Source: Polynucleobacter sp. MWH-Spelu-300-X4 (lineage in GTDB: Bacteria; Pseudomonadota; Gammaproteobacteria; Burkholderiales; Burkholderiaceae). Taken from it: DNA of 64,000 bases. Shown in pieces: positions 10,395-17,428 of the stretch. Position numbers and translations under genes: made by a program. The DNA is taken from contig NZ_CP061294.1 of assembly GCF_018687515.1 (NCBI RefSeq), forward strand, positions 1,612,001 to 1,676,000. The letters run 5' to 3'. How positions within the stretch are numbered: the first letter of the stretch is position 1; every line of letters begins with the position of its first letter. The notes beneath the pieces were generated by a model. The model had not been told where the DNA came from. It searched no databases and saw nothing but the letters and a program-made list of their open reading frames with translations.

Positions 10395-11525
10395 ATGAAG
10401 AATTACTACATTGGCATTATGTCTGGAACCAGTTTAGATGGCGTAGACGCCGTCTTATGCCAGATTTCCCCAGAAGGTAAAACACAGGTTTTGCTGCATG
10501 AGGAAGTGCCTATGGATGAAAAATTACGGAAATCGTACTTTCAGCTACAAACACCTTCAGACAATGAAATTCATCATGAGGCTCTTGCCGCCAACGCTTT
10601 AGCGCATCACTACAACCTAGCCACGCAAAACATTCTTAAACAGGCGAAATTACAACATTCCGATATTGTAGCGATTGGCGCCCATGGCCAAACAATCCGC
10701 CATCAACCTGGTCTTCATGACGGTATTGGCTACACCAAACAATCCCTCAATGCCGCATTGCTTGCCGAAGTTTGTGGCATTGATGTTATTGCTGATTTTC
10801 GTAGCAGAGACATTGCCGCAGGTGGTCAAGGCGCCCCTTTAGTGCCAGCTTTTCACGCTGCACAATTTGGTAACGATGCTCCAACCGTCATCTTAAATAT
10901 CGGCGGAATTGCCAATATCAGCATTCTCCCGAATGATTCCAAACAATCAATCATTGGGTTTGATACAGGGCCGGGGAATGCATTAATGGATCACTGGACG
11001 CTCACCCATCTAAACCAATCATTTGATAAGAATGGTATTTGGGCTAACAGTGGGACCATTATTCCTGCACTTTTAGAGAGCTTTTTATCAGATGATTACT
11101 TCTCTAAAAAAGCTCCTAAAAGCACAGGCCGCGACTTATTTAACCCAAGTTGGTTAGGACATCATTTGCAAAAAAATGCTATGGAGAACGCTCGCCCTGA
11201 AGATATCCAAGCAACGCTATTAGCCCTAACTGCTAAATCCATAGCAAGCCATATCCAAGAATATGCCCCTACCACTCAAAGAGTTTTAATCTGTGGGGGT
11301 GGCGTCAAAAATATCGCCCTACTCAACCTGCTAAAAGAATATTGCTCTTTTATACCCACACAAAACATAACGAGCACGGAAAGTTGCGGCATTGATCCCC
11401 AAACGGTGGAGGCAGCTGCCTTTGCTTGGTTAGCGTGGGCGCATAAAACAAAACAGCCGGCAAATTTACCGGCTGTCACTGGGGCCAAAGGCCTCAGAAT
11501 TTTAGGAGCTATCTACCCTGCGTAA
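10395..11525 (+). CDS. anmK: Anhydro-N-acetylmuramic acid kinase
   Basis: A 376-residue ASKHA-fold kinase. The N-terminal phosphate-binding motif is MSGTSLDGVD near residue 9. FDTGPGNALMD and LICGGGVKN are the other nucleotide-site motifs. AnmK opens the 1,6-anhydro ring of recycled anhMurNAc and phosphorylates it to MurNAc-6-phosphate. With murU and the upstream kinase at the window start it points to MurNAc recycling. It is convergent with erpA, with no bases between the stops, and its last codons contain an antisense hairpin that looks like the erpA terminator. Confidence 0.96.
   Translation: MKNYYIGIMSGTSLDGVDAVLCQISPEGKTQVLLHEEVPMDEKLRKSYFQLQTPSDNEIHHEALAANALAHHYNLATQNILKQAKLQHSDIVAIGAHGQTIRHQPGLHDGIGYTKQSLNAALLAEVCGIDVIADFRSRDIAAGGQGAPLVPAFHAAQFGNDAPTVILNIGGIANISILPNDSKQSIIGFDTGPGNALMDHWTLTHLNQSFDKNGIWANSGTIIPALLESFLSDDYFSKKAPKSTGRDLFNPSWLGHHLQKNAMENARPEDIQATLLALTAKSIASHIQEYAPTTQRVLICGGGVKNIALLNLLKEYCSFIPTQNITSTESCGIDPQTVEAAAFAWLAWAHKTKQPANLPAVTGAKGLRILGAIYPA
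11443..11476 (-). terminator. Intrinsic terminator of erpA, embedded antisense in the 3' end of anmK
   Basis: On the minus strand an 8-bp GC-rich stem (ACAGCCGG with its complement, 8-base loop) is followed at once by TTTGTTTTAT. That is the standard stem plus U-tract of a Rho-independent terminator. It begins about 50 bases after the erpA stop and lies wholly within anmK codons. The stem is 11453-11460 paired with 11469-11476. Confidence 0.75.
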
Positions 11526-11900
11526 TTAAGCAGAGAAAGATGAACCGCAACCACAAGTAGTTGTGGCATTAGGATTTTTAATTACAAACTGAGAACCATT
11601 GATATCTTCTTTGTAATCAATCTCTGCGCCTACCAAATATTGGAAGCTCATTGAATCAATTAATAAAGTAACGTTATCTTTAGTAATCAATGTGTCATCT
11701 TCATTAACGGCTTCATCAAAAGTAAAGCCATATTGAAAACCAGAGCATCCGCCACCCTGCACAAATACGCGCAATTTAAGATCAGGATTACCTTCTTCAG
11801 CAATCAAATCAGCTACTTTAGCAACAGCGCTATCAGTAAAGATTAGTGGCATTGGTGGCTCTAAATTTTCGATATTTTGTGTTGTTTGTGTCGCACTCAT
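11526..11900 (-). CDS. erpA: Iron-sulfur cluster insertion protein ErpA
   Basis: A 124-residue A-type Fe-S carrier. The three cluster-ligand cysteines are visible: C52 in GGGCSGF, and C116 and C118 in the terminal CGCGSSF. It delivers clusters to essential targets such as isoprenoid enzymes. I chose the ATG at 11898-11900 rather than the longer frame reaching 11921, because AAGGAGTCCCAA puts a strong Shine-Dalgarno 6 bases before it. It lies after argC on the minus strand. Confidence 0.95.
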   Translation of the reverse strand: MSATQTTQNIENLEPPMPLIFTDSAVAKVADLIAEEGNPDLKLRVFVQGGGCSGFQYGFTFDEAVNEDDTLITKDNVTLLIDSMSFQYLVGAEIDYKEDINGSQFVIKNPNATTTCGCGSSFSA

Positions 11901-11964
11901 TTGGGACTCCTTTTCATACATAACTACTATTGTAGGCTTCTATTCCAACATTTGCTGTAGGGTT

Positions 11965-13023
11965 TTATGGCAACAAAGCGATGTGTGTCAGACCAGTATT
12001 TTCTGGCAAACCAAACATTAAATTCAAACACTGAACACCTTGCCCAGAGGCACCTTTAACCAAGTTATCTTCAACCACCAAGATAACCAGGGTATCACCG
12101 CCCTGAGGCCTATAAACTGCAATTCTCAGCGCATTACTACCCCTTACAGAGCGAGTCTCTGGTGTGCTTCCCGCAGGCATCACATCAACAAACGGCTCAC
12201 CCTCATAAAACTTCTCATAAAGCGCTTGGTAATCAATATCTTGGCCTTCTGGAAGTATGCGTGCATACAAGGTTGAATGAATACCGCGAATCATCGGCGT
12301 TAAATGAGGTACAAAGGTCAAACCAATATCGGCGCCGCCAGCAATCGCTGACAAACCTTGGCGAATCTCAGGGTGATGTCTATGCCCCTTAACGCCATAA
12401 GCCTTAAAGTTATCACTTGCTTCAGCCATCAATGTGCCAACCTCAGCCTTACGCCCAGCACCAGACACGCCTGATTTTGAATCAGAAATCAAATAGCTCA
12501 AATCAACTAATTTCTTGCCGCCCGTTGATTTAGGGGATAACAAAGGAGCAAAACCCAATTGCACAGAAGTTGGATAGCAACCAGCCAAACCAACAACACG
12601 TGCCTTTTTAATAGCCTCGCGATTAATTTCCGCAAGCCCATAAACCGCCTCTGACAAAACGTCTGGGCAAGCATGGGGCATACCGTACCATTTCTCGAAT
12701 TCGGCGAGATCCTTCAAGCGAAAATCTGCAGCCAAATCCAAAATTTTCACGCCTGCCGCTAACAGTTCTTTAGCTTGAGCCATAGCAACGCCATGAGGAG
12801 TCGCAAAAAAGACTGCGTCACATTCAGTTAACTTAGCTTCTTCAGGCGTTGTAAAACAAAGGTCTACACGCCCACGCAAGGATGGGAACATCTCGGCAAC
12901 TGGCATGCCAGCTTCTTTGCGAGAAGTAATCGCAGTAAGTTGCACCTCAGGATGCTGAGATAACAAACGTAAAAGCTCTACACCTGTATAGCCTGTCCCG
13001 CCAACAATACCTACTTTAATCAT
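11965..13023 (-). CDS. argC: N-acetyl-gamma-glutamyl-phosphate reductase
   Basis: A 352-residue NADP-dependent dehydrogenase of arginine synthesis. The nucleotide-binding [10 protein letters not shown] begins at residue 8. The catalytic Cys is C149 in LAGCYPTS. The HRHHPEI motif typical of the C-terminal domain is present. It converts N-acetylglutamyl phosphate to the semialdehyde. GGAGG precedes the ATG at a good distance. It follows rplM-rpsI on the same strand but is separated from them by an intrinsic terminator. A TACAAT hexamer (bases 13045-13050, minus strand) just after that terminator may provide its own promoter. Confidence 0.96.
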   Translation of the reverse strand: MIKVGIVGGTGYTGVELLRLLSQHPEVQLTAITSRKEAGMPVAEMFPSLRGRVDLCFTTPEEAKLTECDAVFFATPHGVAMAQAKELLAAGVKILDLAADFRLKDLAEFEKWYGMPHACPDVLSEAVYGLAEINREAIKKARVVGLAGCYPTSVQLGFAPLLSPKSTGGKKLVDLSYLISDSKSGVSGAGRKAEVGTLMAEASDNFKAYGVKGHRHHPEIRQGLSAIAGGADIGLTFVPHLTPMIRGIHSTLYARILPEGQDIDYQALYEKFYEGEPFVDVMPAGSTPETRSVRGSNALRIAVYRPQGGDTLVILVVEDNLVKGASGQGVQCLNLMFGLPENTGLTHIALLP

Positions 13024-13060
13024 TTGATGTCCTCCAATACCGCTATTGTAAAAAAGAAAA

Positions 13061-13083
13061 AGCCGCGCAGGGCGCGGCTTTTC
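13061..13083 (-). terminator. Intrinsic terminator after rpsI
   Basis: AGCCGCGC (13061-13068) pairs perfectly with GCGCGGCT (13072-13079) around a 3-base loop. On the minus strand it is followed by a T-rich run (TTTTCTTTTTT), giving a strong Rho-independent terminator 19 bases beyond the rpsI stop. It separates the ribosomal-protein operon from argC. Confidence 0.9.
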
Positions 13084-13101
13084 TGTAGAACAGCAAAAAA
13101 A

Positions 13102-13494
13102 TTAACGTTTGCTGAACTGTTTGCGACGACGCGCGCCATGCAAACCAACTTTTTTACGCTCAACTTCACGAGCATCACGTGTAACAAAACCTGCTTTAGA
13201 TAAAGCTGGCTTCAACGCTGCATCGTAATCAATCAAAGCACGTGTCACACCGTGACGAACCGCACCAGCTTGACCAGTCTCACCGCCACCAGAAACGTTC
13301 ACTTTAATGTCAAACGTTGCGCCATGGTTAGTCAACTCTAATGGTTGACGAACAATCATGCGTGATGTTTCGCGAGCAAAGTATTCAGCAATCGGCTTGC
13401 CGTTTACAAGAATTTCACCTTTACCAGCCTTGATGAATACACGAGCTACTGAGCTTTTACGACGGCCAGTACCATAGTTCCAGTTTCCAATCAT
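13102..13494 (-). CDS. rpsI: 30S ribosomal protein S9
   Basis: A 130-residue S9 protein. It starts [19 protein letters not shown] and ends with the universal basic tail RRRKQFSKR, which reaches the ribosomal P site. The ATG follows a good Shine-Dalgarno (GGAG) and lies 9 bases after rplM, the conserved rplM-rpsI operon. A strong terminator follows the stop. Confidence 0.98.
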   Translation of the reverse strand: MIGNWNYGTGRRKSSVARVFIKAGKGEILVNGKPIAEYFARETSRMIVRQPLELTNHGATFDIKVNVSGGGETGQAGAVRHGVTRALIDYDAALKPALSKAGFVTRDAREVERKKVGLHGARRRKQFSKR

Positions 13495-13503
13495 ATCGGC
13501 TCC

Positions 13504-13932
13504 TTAGATCTCAAGAACGCTTGGCTGTTGAGCCGCGTGTGGGTGGTTAGCTTCTGCATAAACTTTCAATTTCTTGATCATTGCATAGCCAAGGGGACCT
13601 TTAGGCAACATACCTTTAACGGCCTTCTCGAGAGCACGTCCAGGGAACTTAGCTTGCATCTTGTCGAAGTTTGTTTCGTAGATGCCGCCAGGATATCCGC
13701 TGTGCGTATAGTATTTTTTATTCAAGCCCTTAGTGCCAGTCACGCGCAACTTAGATGCATTGATGATGACGATGAAATCGCCTGTGTCAACGTGTGGGGT
13801 GAATTCTGGCTTGTGCTTGCCGCGTAGACGGTGTGCCACTTCACTGGCGACACGACCGAGGACTTTGTCCGTAGCGTCAATCACGAACCACTCACGCTTC
13901 ACCTCATGCGGTTTTGCTGAGAAAGTTTTCAT
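13504..13932 (-). CDS. rplM: 50S ribosomal protein L13
   Basis: A 142-residue L13 protein. Hallmarks include [27 protein letters not shown]-like residues, [11 protein letters not shown] and the C-terminal [12 protein letters not shown]. It is an early assembly protein of the large subunit and the first gene of the rplM-rpsI operon. AAGG lies 5 bases before the ATG. The leader upstream is about 130 bases long and carries a hairpin at its predicted 5' end. E. coli L13 is known to autoregulate its own operon through its leader, so a similar loop is possible here. Confidence 0.98.
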   Translation of the reverse strand: MKTFSAKPHEVKREWFVIDATDKVLGRVASEVAHRLRGKHKPEFTPHVDTGDFIVIINASKLRVTGTKGLNKKYYTHSGYPGGIYETNFDKMQAKFPGRALEKAVKGMLPKGPLGYAMIKKLKVYAEANHPHAAQQPSVLEI

Positions 13933-14037
13933 GATTACCTTAAATTGTTAAGCCCTATAAAAACAGTCTTTTTGTTTTCCCTTTGGCTCCGCTTATATTT
14001 GCAGGCTCGCAGTTCAAACCAAAAACTGGTACAACTT

Positions 14038-14074
14038 CTTTCCCATGGGCAACGTGGGAAAGCCTTAAATTGTA
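14038..14074 (-). promoter_or_regulatory. rplM promoter -10 element and 5'-leader hairpin
   Basis: On the minus strand TACAAT (14069-14074) is a strong -10 hexamer; a good -35 is not obvious. Predicted transcription starts near 14062. The message would then begin with an 8-bp perfect stem, CTTTCCCA pairing with TGGGAAAG (14038-14045 with 14055-14062) around a 9-base loop. This is a plausible site for feedback control of the L13-S9 operon, by analogy with E. coli only. Confidence 0.45.
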
Positions 14075-14221
14075 GCAAAGAATGGGCTAAACAGCCATTT
14101 TTAAACAGTAAAATCTGCCAAAATAGCGGTTTTAAACCAATAAAAATTAGCCAAATGTCTTTATTCGAATAGATCTAGCAGTAACTTATACGAATAAAAT
14201 AATGTTAACGTATTGTTTTTA

Positions 14222-14250
14222 TTGGATATTTTTAATAAATAGAGAATAAT
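14222..14250 (+). promoter_or_regulatory. Candidate sigma-70 promoter for the OsmC-family gene
   Basis: TTGGAT (14222-14227) and AATAAT (14245-14250) are separated by exactly 17 bases. The -10 matches consensus at 5 of 6 positions and the -35 at 3 of 6. A start near 14257 would give a leader of about 37 bases ending in AAGGA, 4 bases before the ATG. Confidence 0.4.
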
Positions 14251-14293
14251 AACTAGCGAAACGCAGAAAAGCTCAGTTTATTTAAAGGAAATC

Positions 14294-14716
14294 ATGCAAG
14301 CAACGATTAAATGGCTCGGCAAAGACGGAATGGCCTTTAGCGCTGAAACTGGCAGCGGACATCTCGTCAATATGGATGGCGCCCCTGAAGCAGGCGGCAA
14401 AAACTTGGCACCCCGTCCAATGGAAATGATGTTGGTTGGCGCTGGTGGATGCACTTGTTTCGATGTTGTCATGATCCTCAAAAAAGCAAGACAAGACATT
14501 CGCAACTGTGAAGTTACTTTAGAAGCCGAGCGTGCTAATGAAGACCCAAAAGTGTTCACTAAAATTAATATGAAATTTACTGTAACAGGTAAAGGCTTAG
14601 ATCGATCAAGAGTAGAAAAAGCTGTAGAACTGTCACACGACAAGTATTGCTCGGCCACGATCATGTTGGGCAAGACAGCTGAAATTACTCACTCTATTGA
14701 AATTATTGAAGCTTAA
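14294..14716 (+). CDS. OsmC/Ohr family protein (YhfA-like)
   Basis: A 140-residue small alpha/beta protein of the OsmC superfamily. Two conserved cysteines are expected for peroxide reduction. C55 (in GGCTCFDVV, which also has C53) and C119 (DKYCSATIML) fit those positions. The PRPMEMMLVGAGGC motif resembles the YhfA subgroup rather than classical Ohr. Family members reduce organic hydroperoxides with thiol cofactors; for this subgroup the physiological role is unclear. AAAGGA precedes the ATG. It is convergent with rnpB, whose 3' end lies only about 4 bases from its stop. Confidence 0.88.
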   Translation: MQATIKWLGKDGMAFSAETGSGHLVNMDGAPEAGGKNLAPRPMEMMLVGAGGCTCFDVVMILKKARQDIRNCEVTLEAERANEDPKVFTKINMKFTVTGKGLDRSRVEKAVELSHDKYCSATIMLGKTAEITHSIEIIEA

Positions 14717-14720
14717 GAAG

Positions 14721-15031
14721 TGCAGAGTCGGCTATTAAGCCGGATTCTGTCGCCCACACTTGCGCATGGGGGCAACCATTCATCTAGGCTCACCGTTACC
14801 AGTGAGCTCAAGCTCCCTACCCGCAAGCTCAGCGGACCGCCTCAACGCTTGCCTATTTGGGATTGCTCCGAGTGGAGGTTACCGCGTTTCACCGTAACTA
14901 AATACGCTCGTCTCTGTGGCCCTATTCCTCACGTCACCGTGGATGGCTGTTAGCCAACACCCTGCCCTATGGAGTCCGGACTTTCCTCTCCCTTGTTGCC
15001 AAGGCAGCGATTGCCTTACCGACTCTGCCCC
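14721..15031 (-). ncRNA. rnpB: RNase P RNA, bacterial type A
   Basis: The catalytic RNA that trims the 5' leader of tRNA precursors. On the minus strand the universal core GAGGAAAGTCCGG (complement of 14976-14988) lies near the 5' end. ACAGAATCCGGCTTA (complement of 14736-14750) lies near the 3' end. The outermost 10 bases at each end are complementary and form helix P1 (14722-14731 with 15019-15028). Length is about 310 bases. It is packed between the pyrC stop (7 bases upstream) and the osmC-family stop. I see no separate terminator. The exact 5' and 3' ends are estimated from P1. Confidence 0.95.
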
Positions 15032-15051
15032 GATAGTCTAACCGACTATCG
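15031..15051 (-). other. Perfect hairpin straddling the pyrC stop codon and abutting rnpB
   Basis: CGATAGTC (15031-15038) and GACTATCG (15044-15051) form an 8-bp perfect stem with a 5-base loop. The pyrC stop codon (15038-15040) lies inside it, and mature rnpB would begin right after it. On the minus strand TAGACT within the hairpin could also serve as a -10 box for rnpB. Role unknown: processing signal, attenuator or promoter element. Confidence 0.55.
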
Positions 15052-16090
15052 ACCAAGTTAACATTTCTCCAGCACGCAAAGGCACTACCGTACCCGATCC
15101 CATAGGGAATTCATCAGGGACTAGATGAGATTCTTTTTTCAGAATTAATTTGCTTGTATTTCGAGGCAAGCCATAAAAATCAGCGCCAAACTCACTAGCA
15201 AAACCCTGCAGGCGCTCTAATGCGTTGGCATTTTCAAATGCCTCGGCATATAAAGGCATTGCATGCCATGCGGTATAACAACCGGCACATCCACAAGCAT
15301 TTTCTTTAGTACCTTTAATATGCGGCGCGCTATCTGTTCCAAGGAAAAATCTTGAATTACCAGATGTGGCAGCCTCAACTAAAGCCTGGCGATGTTCTTC
15401 TCTTTTCAAAACTGGCAAACAATAGTAATGAGGGCGAATGCCTCCCGTAAAAATCGCATTACGATTAAACAAAAGATGTTGGGGTGTAATCGTTGCACCC
15501 ATTACGCCATAACGAGCAGTATCAGCCTCTTTGACATACTGAGCCGCCTGTTTAGTTGTAATGTGTTCGAAAACAATTTTTAGGCCAGGATGTCGAATAC
15601 GGAGTGGCTCTAAAACTTGATCAATAAAAACTGCTTCACGATCAAAAATGTCAATTTCTATGCCGGTTACTTCACCATGAACTAACAATGGTATGCCGCA
15701 AGCCTCCATTGCTTCTAAGGCAGCTGAGCATTTTTTTAAATCTGTTACACCTGCATCACTATTCGTAGTGGCTCCAGCTGGATACAACTTAAATGCAACA
15801 ACACCATGCTCCTTCGCCTTTTTAACTTCTGAGGCCGAAGTGTTATCCGTTAAATACAAAACCATCAAGGGCTCGAACTGACTACCCTTCGGTAATGCCG
15901 CTTTAATTCTGGCTTTATAAGCATTAGCTAAATCAACCGTTGTTACCGGCGGCCTTAAATTAGGCATGATGATGGCTCTAGAGAATTGACTAGCAGTGTG
16001 CCCTAAAAGATCTGGCAAAAATTCTCCATCACGAATATGAAGATGCCAATCATCTGGCTTTGTTATCTCGATTGTTTTTATTTCACTCAT
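15038..16090 (-). CDS. pyrC: Dihydroorotase (class II, PyrC)
   Basis: A 350-residue zinc amidohydrolase that closes the dihydroorotate ring in pyrimidine synthesis. Metal-binding H16 and H18 lie in DDWHLHIRDG. K101 in VVAFKLYPAG is the carboxylated lysine bridging the metals. FEHITT and LGTDSAPH carry later ligands. Compact E. coli-type length. It starts 3 bases after the glycerate kinase gene and ends in the hairpin beside rnpB, so it closes the long minus-strand run. Confidence 0.97.
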   Translation of the reverse strand: MSEIKTIEITKPDDWHLHIRDGEFLPDLLGHTASQFSRAIIMPNLRPPVTTVDLANAYKARIKAALPKGSQFEPLMVLYLTDNTSASEVKKAKEHGVVAFKLYPAGATTNSDAGVTDLKKCSAALEAMEACGIPLLVHGEVTGIEIDIFDREAVFIDQVLEPLRIRHPGLKIVFEHITTKQAAQYVKEADTARYGVMGATITPQHLLFNRNAIFTGGIRPHYYCLPVLKREEHRQALVEAATSGNSRFFLGTDSAPHIKGTKENACGCAGCYTAWHAMPLYAEAFENANALERLQGFASEFGADFYGLPRNTSKLILKKESHLVPDEFPMGSGTVVPLRAGEMLTWSIVG

Positions 16091-16093
16091 GAA

Positions 16094-17428
16094 TTAAGAC
16101 TCGCTATCAATCAACAGTATTCTGAAATCATTCACATTGGTCAAAGTAGGGCCTGTTTCAACCAATGCACGAGCTTCCTTAAAAAAACCGTAAGCATCAT
16201 GATCTGCTAAATATTTTTTTGCTAATATTTTTTTTGATTCTGCAAATTTTCGCACTGAAGAATCAAACCATCCACCCGCATTATCCTCGCTACCATCGAT
16301 ACCATCTGTATCTGCTGCTAAGGCAGCCAATGATGGCAAATCCTCAGTAGCAGCTAACAAGGCTAATAAAAATTCTGTGCAACGTCCACCTCGCCCTTTA
16401 ACGCCAGGAGGAATAGTCACTGTGCACTCACCTCCAGAAAGTAAGGCTACAGGCCTAGCGAACGGCGCATTGTAAAAATAAATTTCTCTAGCAATGGAGG
16501 CCTGCATTAAAGCGACATCTTTTGCCTCACCCGTTACCGTGTCACCCAAAATGACAGGTGTTACACCGACAGAACGGCAATAATTAGCTGCGGCTTCAAG
16601 GCTTGCGTGAGCAGAACCTAATAAATGGTTACGCACATTTTTAAAAATAGGGTCGCCTGATTTAGGCGTTTCAGGATGATTACCACGCTCCCCAGCCCTC
16701 AAATAATCAATCACTACCTGTGGCACTTGGCTATTTAATAAATCATATTCACCCAATACCCGTAAGGCATCAGTAAATGATGAATCATCCGGCGCACATG
16801 GGCCACTAGCAATGCTGGAAATATCGTCACCAGTTACATCTGAAATTAAAAATGCATCCACCTTAGCACCTCTAGCCACAGCCTCGCGAGCCATATGTCC
16901 ACCCAAAATGGCGGAAAGATGTTTGCGGACAATATTCATTTGAGCAATAGGAGCACCAGAGCGTAATAAAGCGCGAGTTGTTGCTTGCACATCGTCAATC
17001 GACAAACCTGATGCCGGCAAGGTTAATAGACTAGACCCACCTCCAGAGATTAATACGATCAATTGATCATTAGCTTGCAAGGTGGCTATTAAATCCAGTG
17101 TTTTTTGAGCCGCATCTAAACCAGCCGCATCAGGGACAGGGTGACTAGCCTCGACAACTTGAATAGTTTTCGTCGGCATTGCATGACCATAACGCGTCAC
17201 AACCATGCCTTCCAATTGAGTATCAGGCCAATGCTCATGAGCATACGCCTCAAGCGTAGCTGCCATAGAAGCTGCTGCCTTACCCGCCCCCAAGACTAAA
17301 CAACGGCCAGCCAATGGATTTTTAAAAACAGTCGCCAAACTCACCGGCAGGATTTCGCTAGGCTTGGCAGCACCCAAGGCCTTCAAAAAAGCTTGCTCTA
17401 AAAAATCTTGTGTATTTTTAACTGGCAT
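16094..17428 (-). CDS. Glycerate 2-kinase (MOFRL/TtuD family)
   Basis: A 444-residue protein of the DUF4147/MOFRL glycerate kinase type, often annotated TtuD, GckA or hydroxypyruvate reductase. It has a Gly-rich N-terminal region (LGAGKAAASMA), a central SGGGSSLLTLPA motif, SDVTGDDISSIASGP, and the C-terminal MOFRL domain (SGGECTVT...GRGGRCTEF and DTDGIDGSED). Predicted reaction: ATP plus D-glycerate to 2-phosphoglycerate. The start overlaps the ABC exporter end by 11 bases, and pyrC follows after 3 bases. Confidence 0.88.
   Translation of the reverse strand: MPVKNTQDFLEQAFLKALGAAKPSEILPVSLATVFKNPLAGRCLVLGAGKAAASMAATLEAYAHEHWPDTQLEGMVVTRYGHAMPTKTIQVVEASHPVPDAAGLDAAQKTLDLIATLQANDQLIVLISGGGSSLLTLPASGLSIDDVQATTRALLRSGAPIAQMNIVRKHLSAILGGHMAREAVARGAKVDAFLISDVTGDDISSIASGPCAPDDSSFTDALRVLGEYDLLNSQVPQVVIDYLRAGERGNHPETPKSGDPIFKNVRNHLLGSAHASLEAAANYCRSVGVTPVILGDTVTGEAKDVALMQASIAREIYFYNAPFARPVALLSGGECTVTIPPGVKGRGGRCTEFLLALLAATEDLPSLAALAADTDGIDGSEDNAGGWFDSSVRKFAESKKILAKKYLADHDAYGFFKEARALVETGPTLTNVNDFRILLIDSES

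Larger units (their letters stand above)
13933..14293. other. 361-base intergenic region between divergent rplM and osmC-family genes
   Basis: The only gene-free stretch over 300 bases apart from rnpB. Bases 13933-14062 would be the rplM leader (minus strand). 14069-14074 is its likely -10 box. 14222-14250 holds a candidate plus-strand promoter for the osmC-family gene. Between 14075 and 14221 I see only AT-rich sequence with no clear RNA or repeat. A 75-codon plus-strand frame at 13945-14172 has no plausible protein features and is not called. Confidence 0.7.

Noticed and set aside
13945..14172. 75-codon plus-strand frame in the rplM-osmC gap
   Set aside because: It overlaps the predicted rplM leader and promoter, has no ribosome site and no recognisable protein features.
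14720..14953. 77-codon frame across the RNase P RNA gene
   Set aside because: It is a chance frame on the strand opposite rnpB; the RNA structure explains the conservation.
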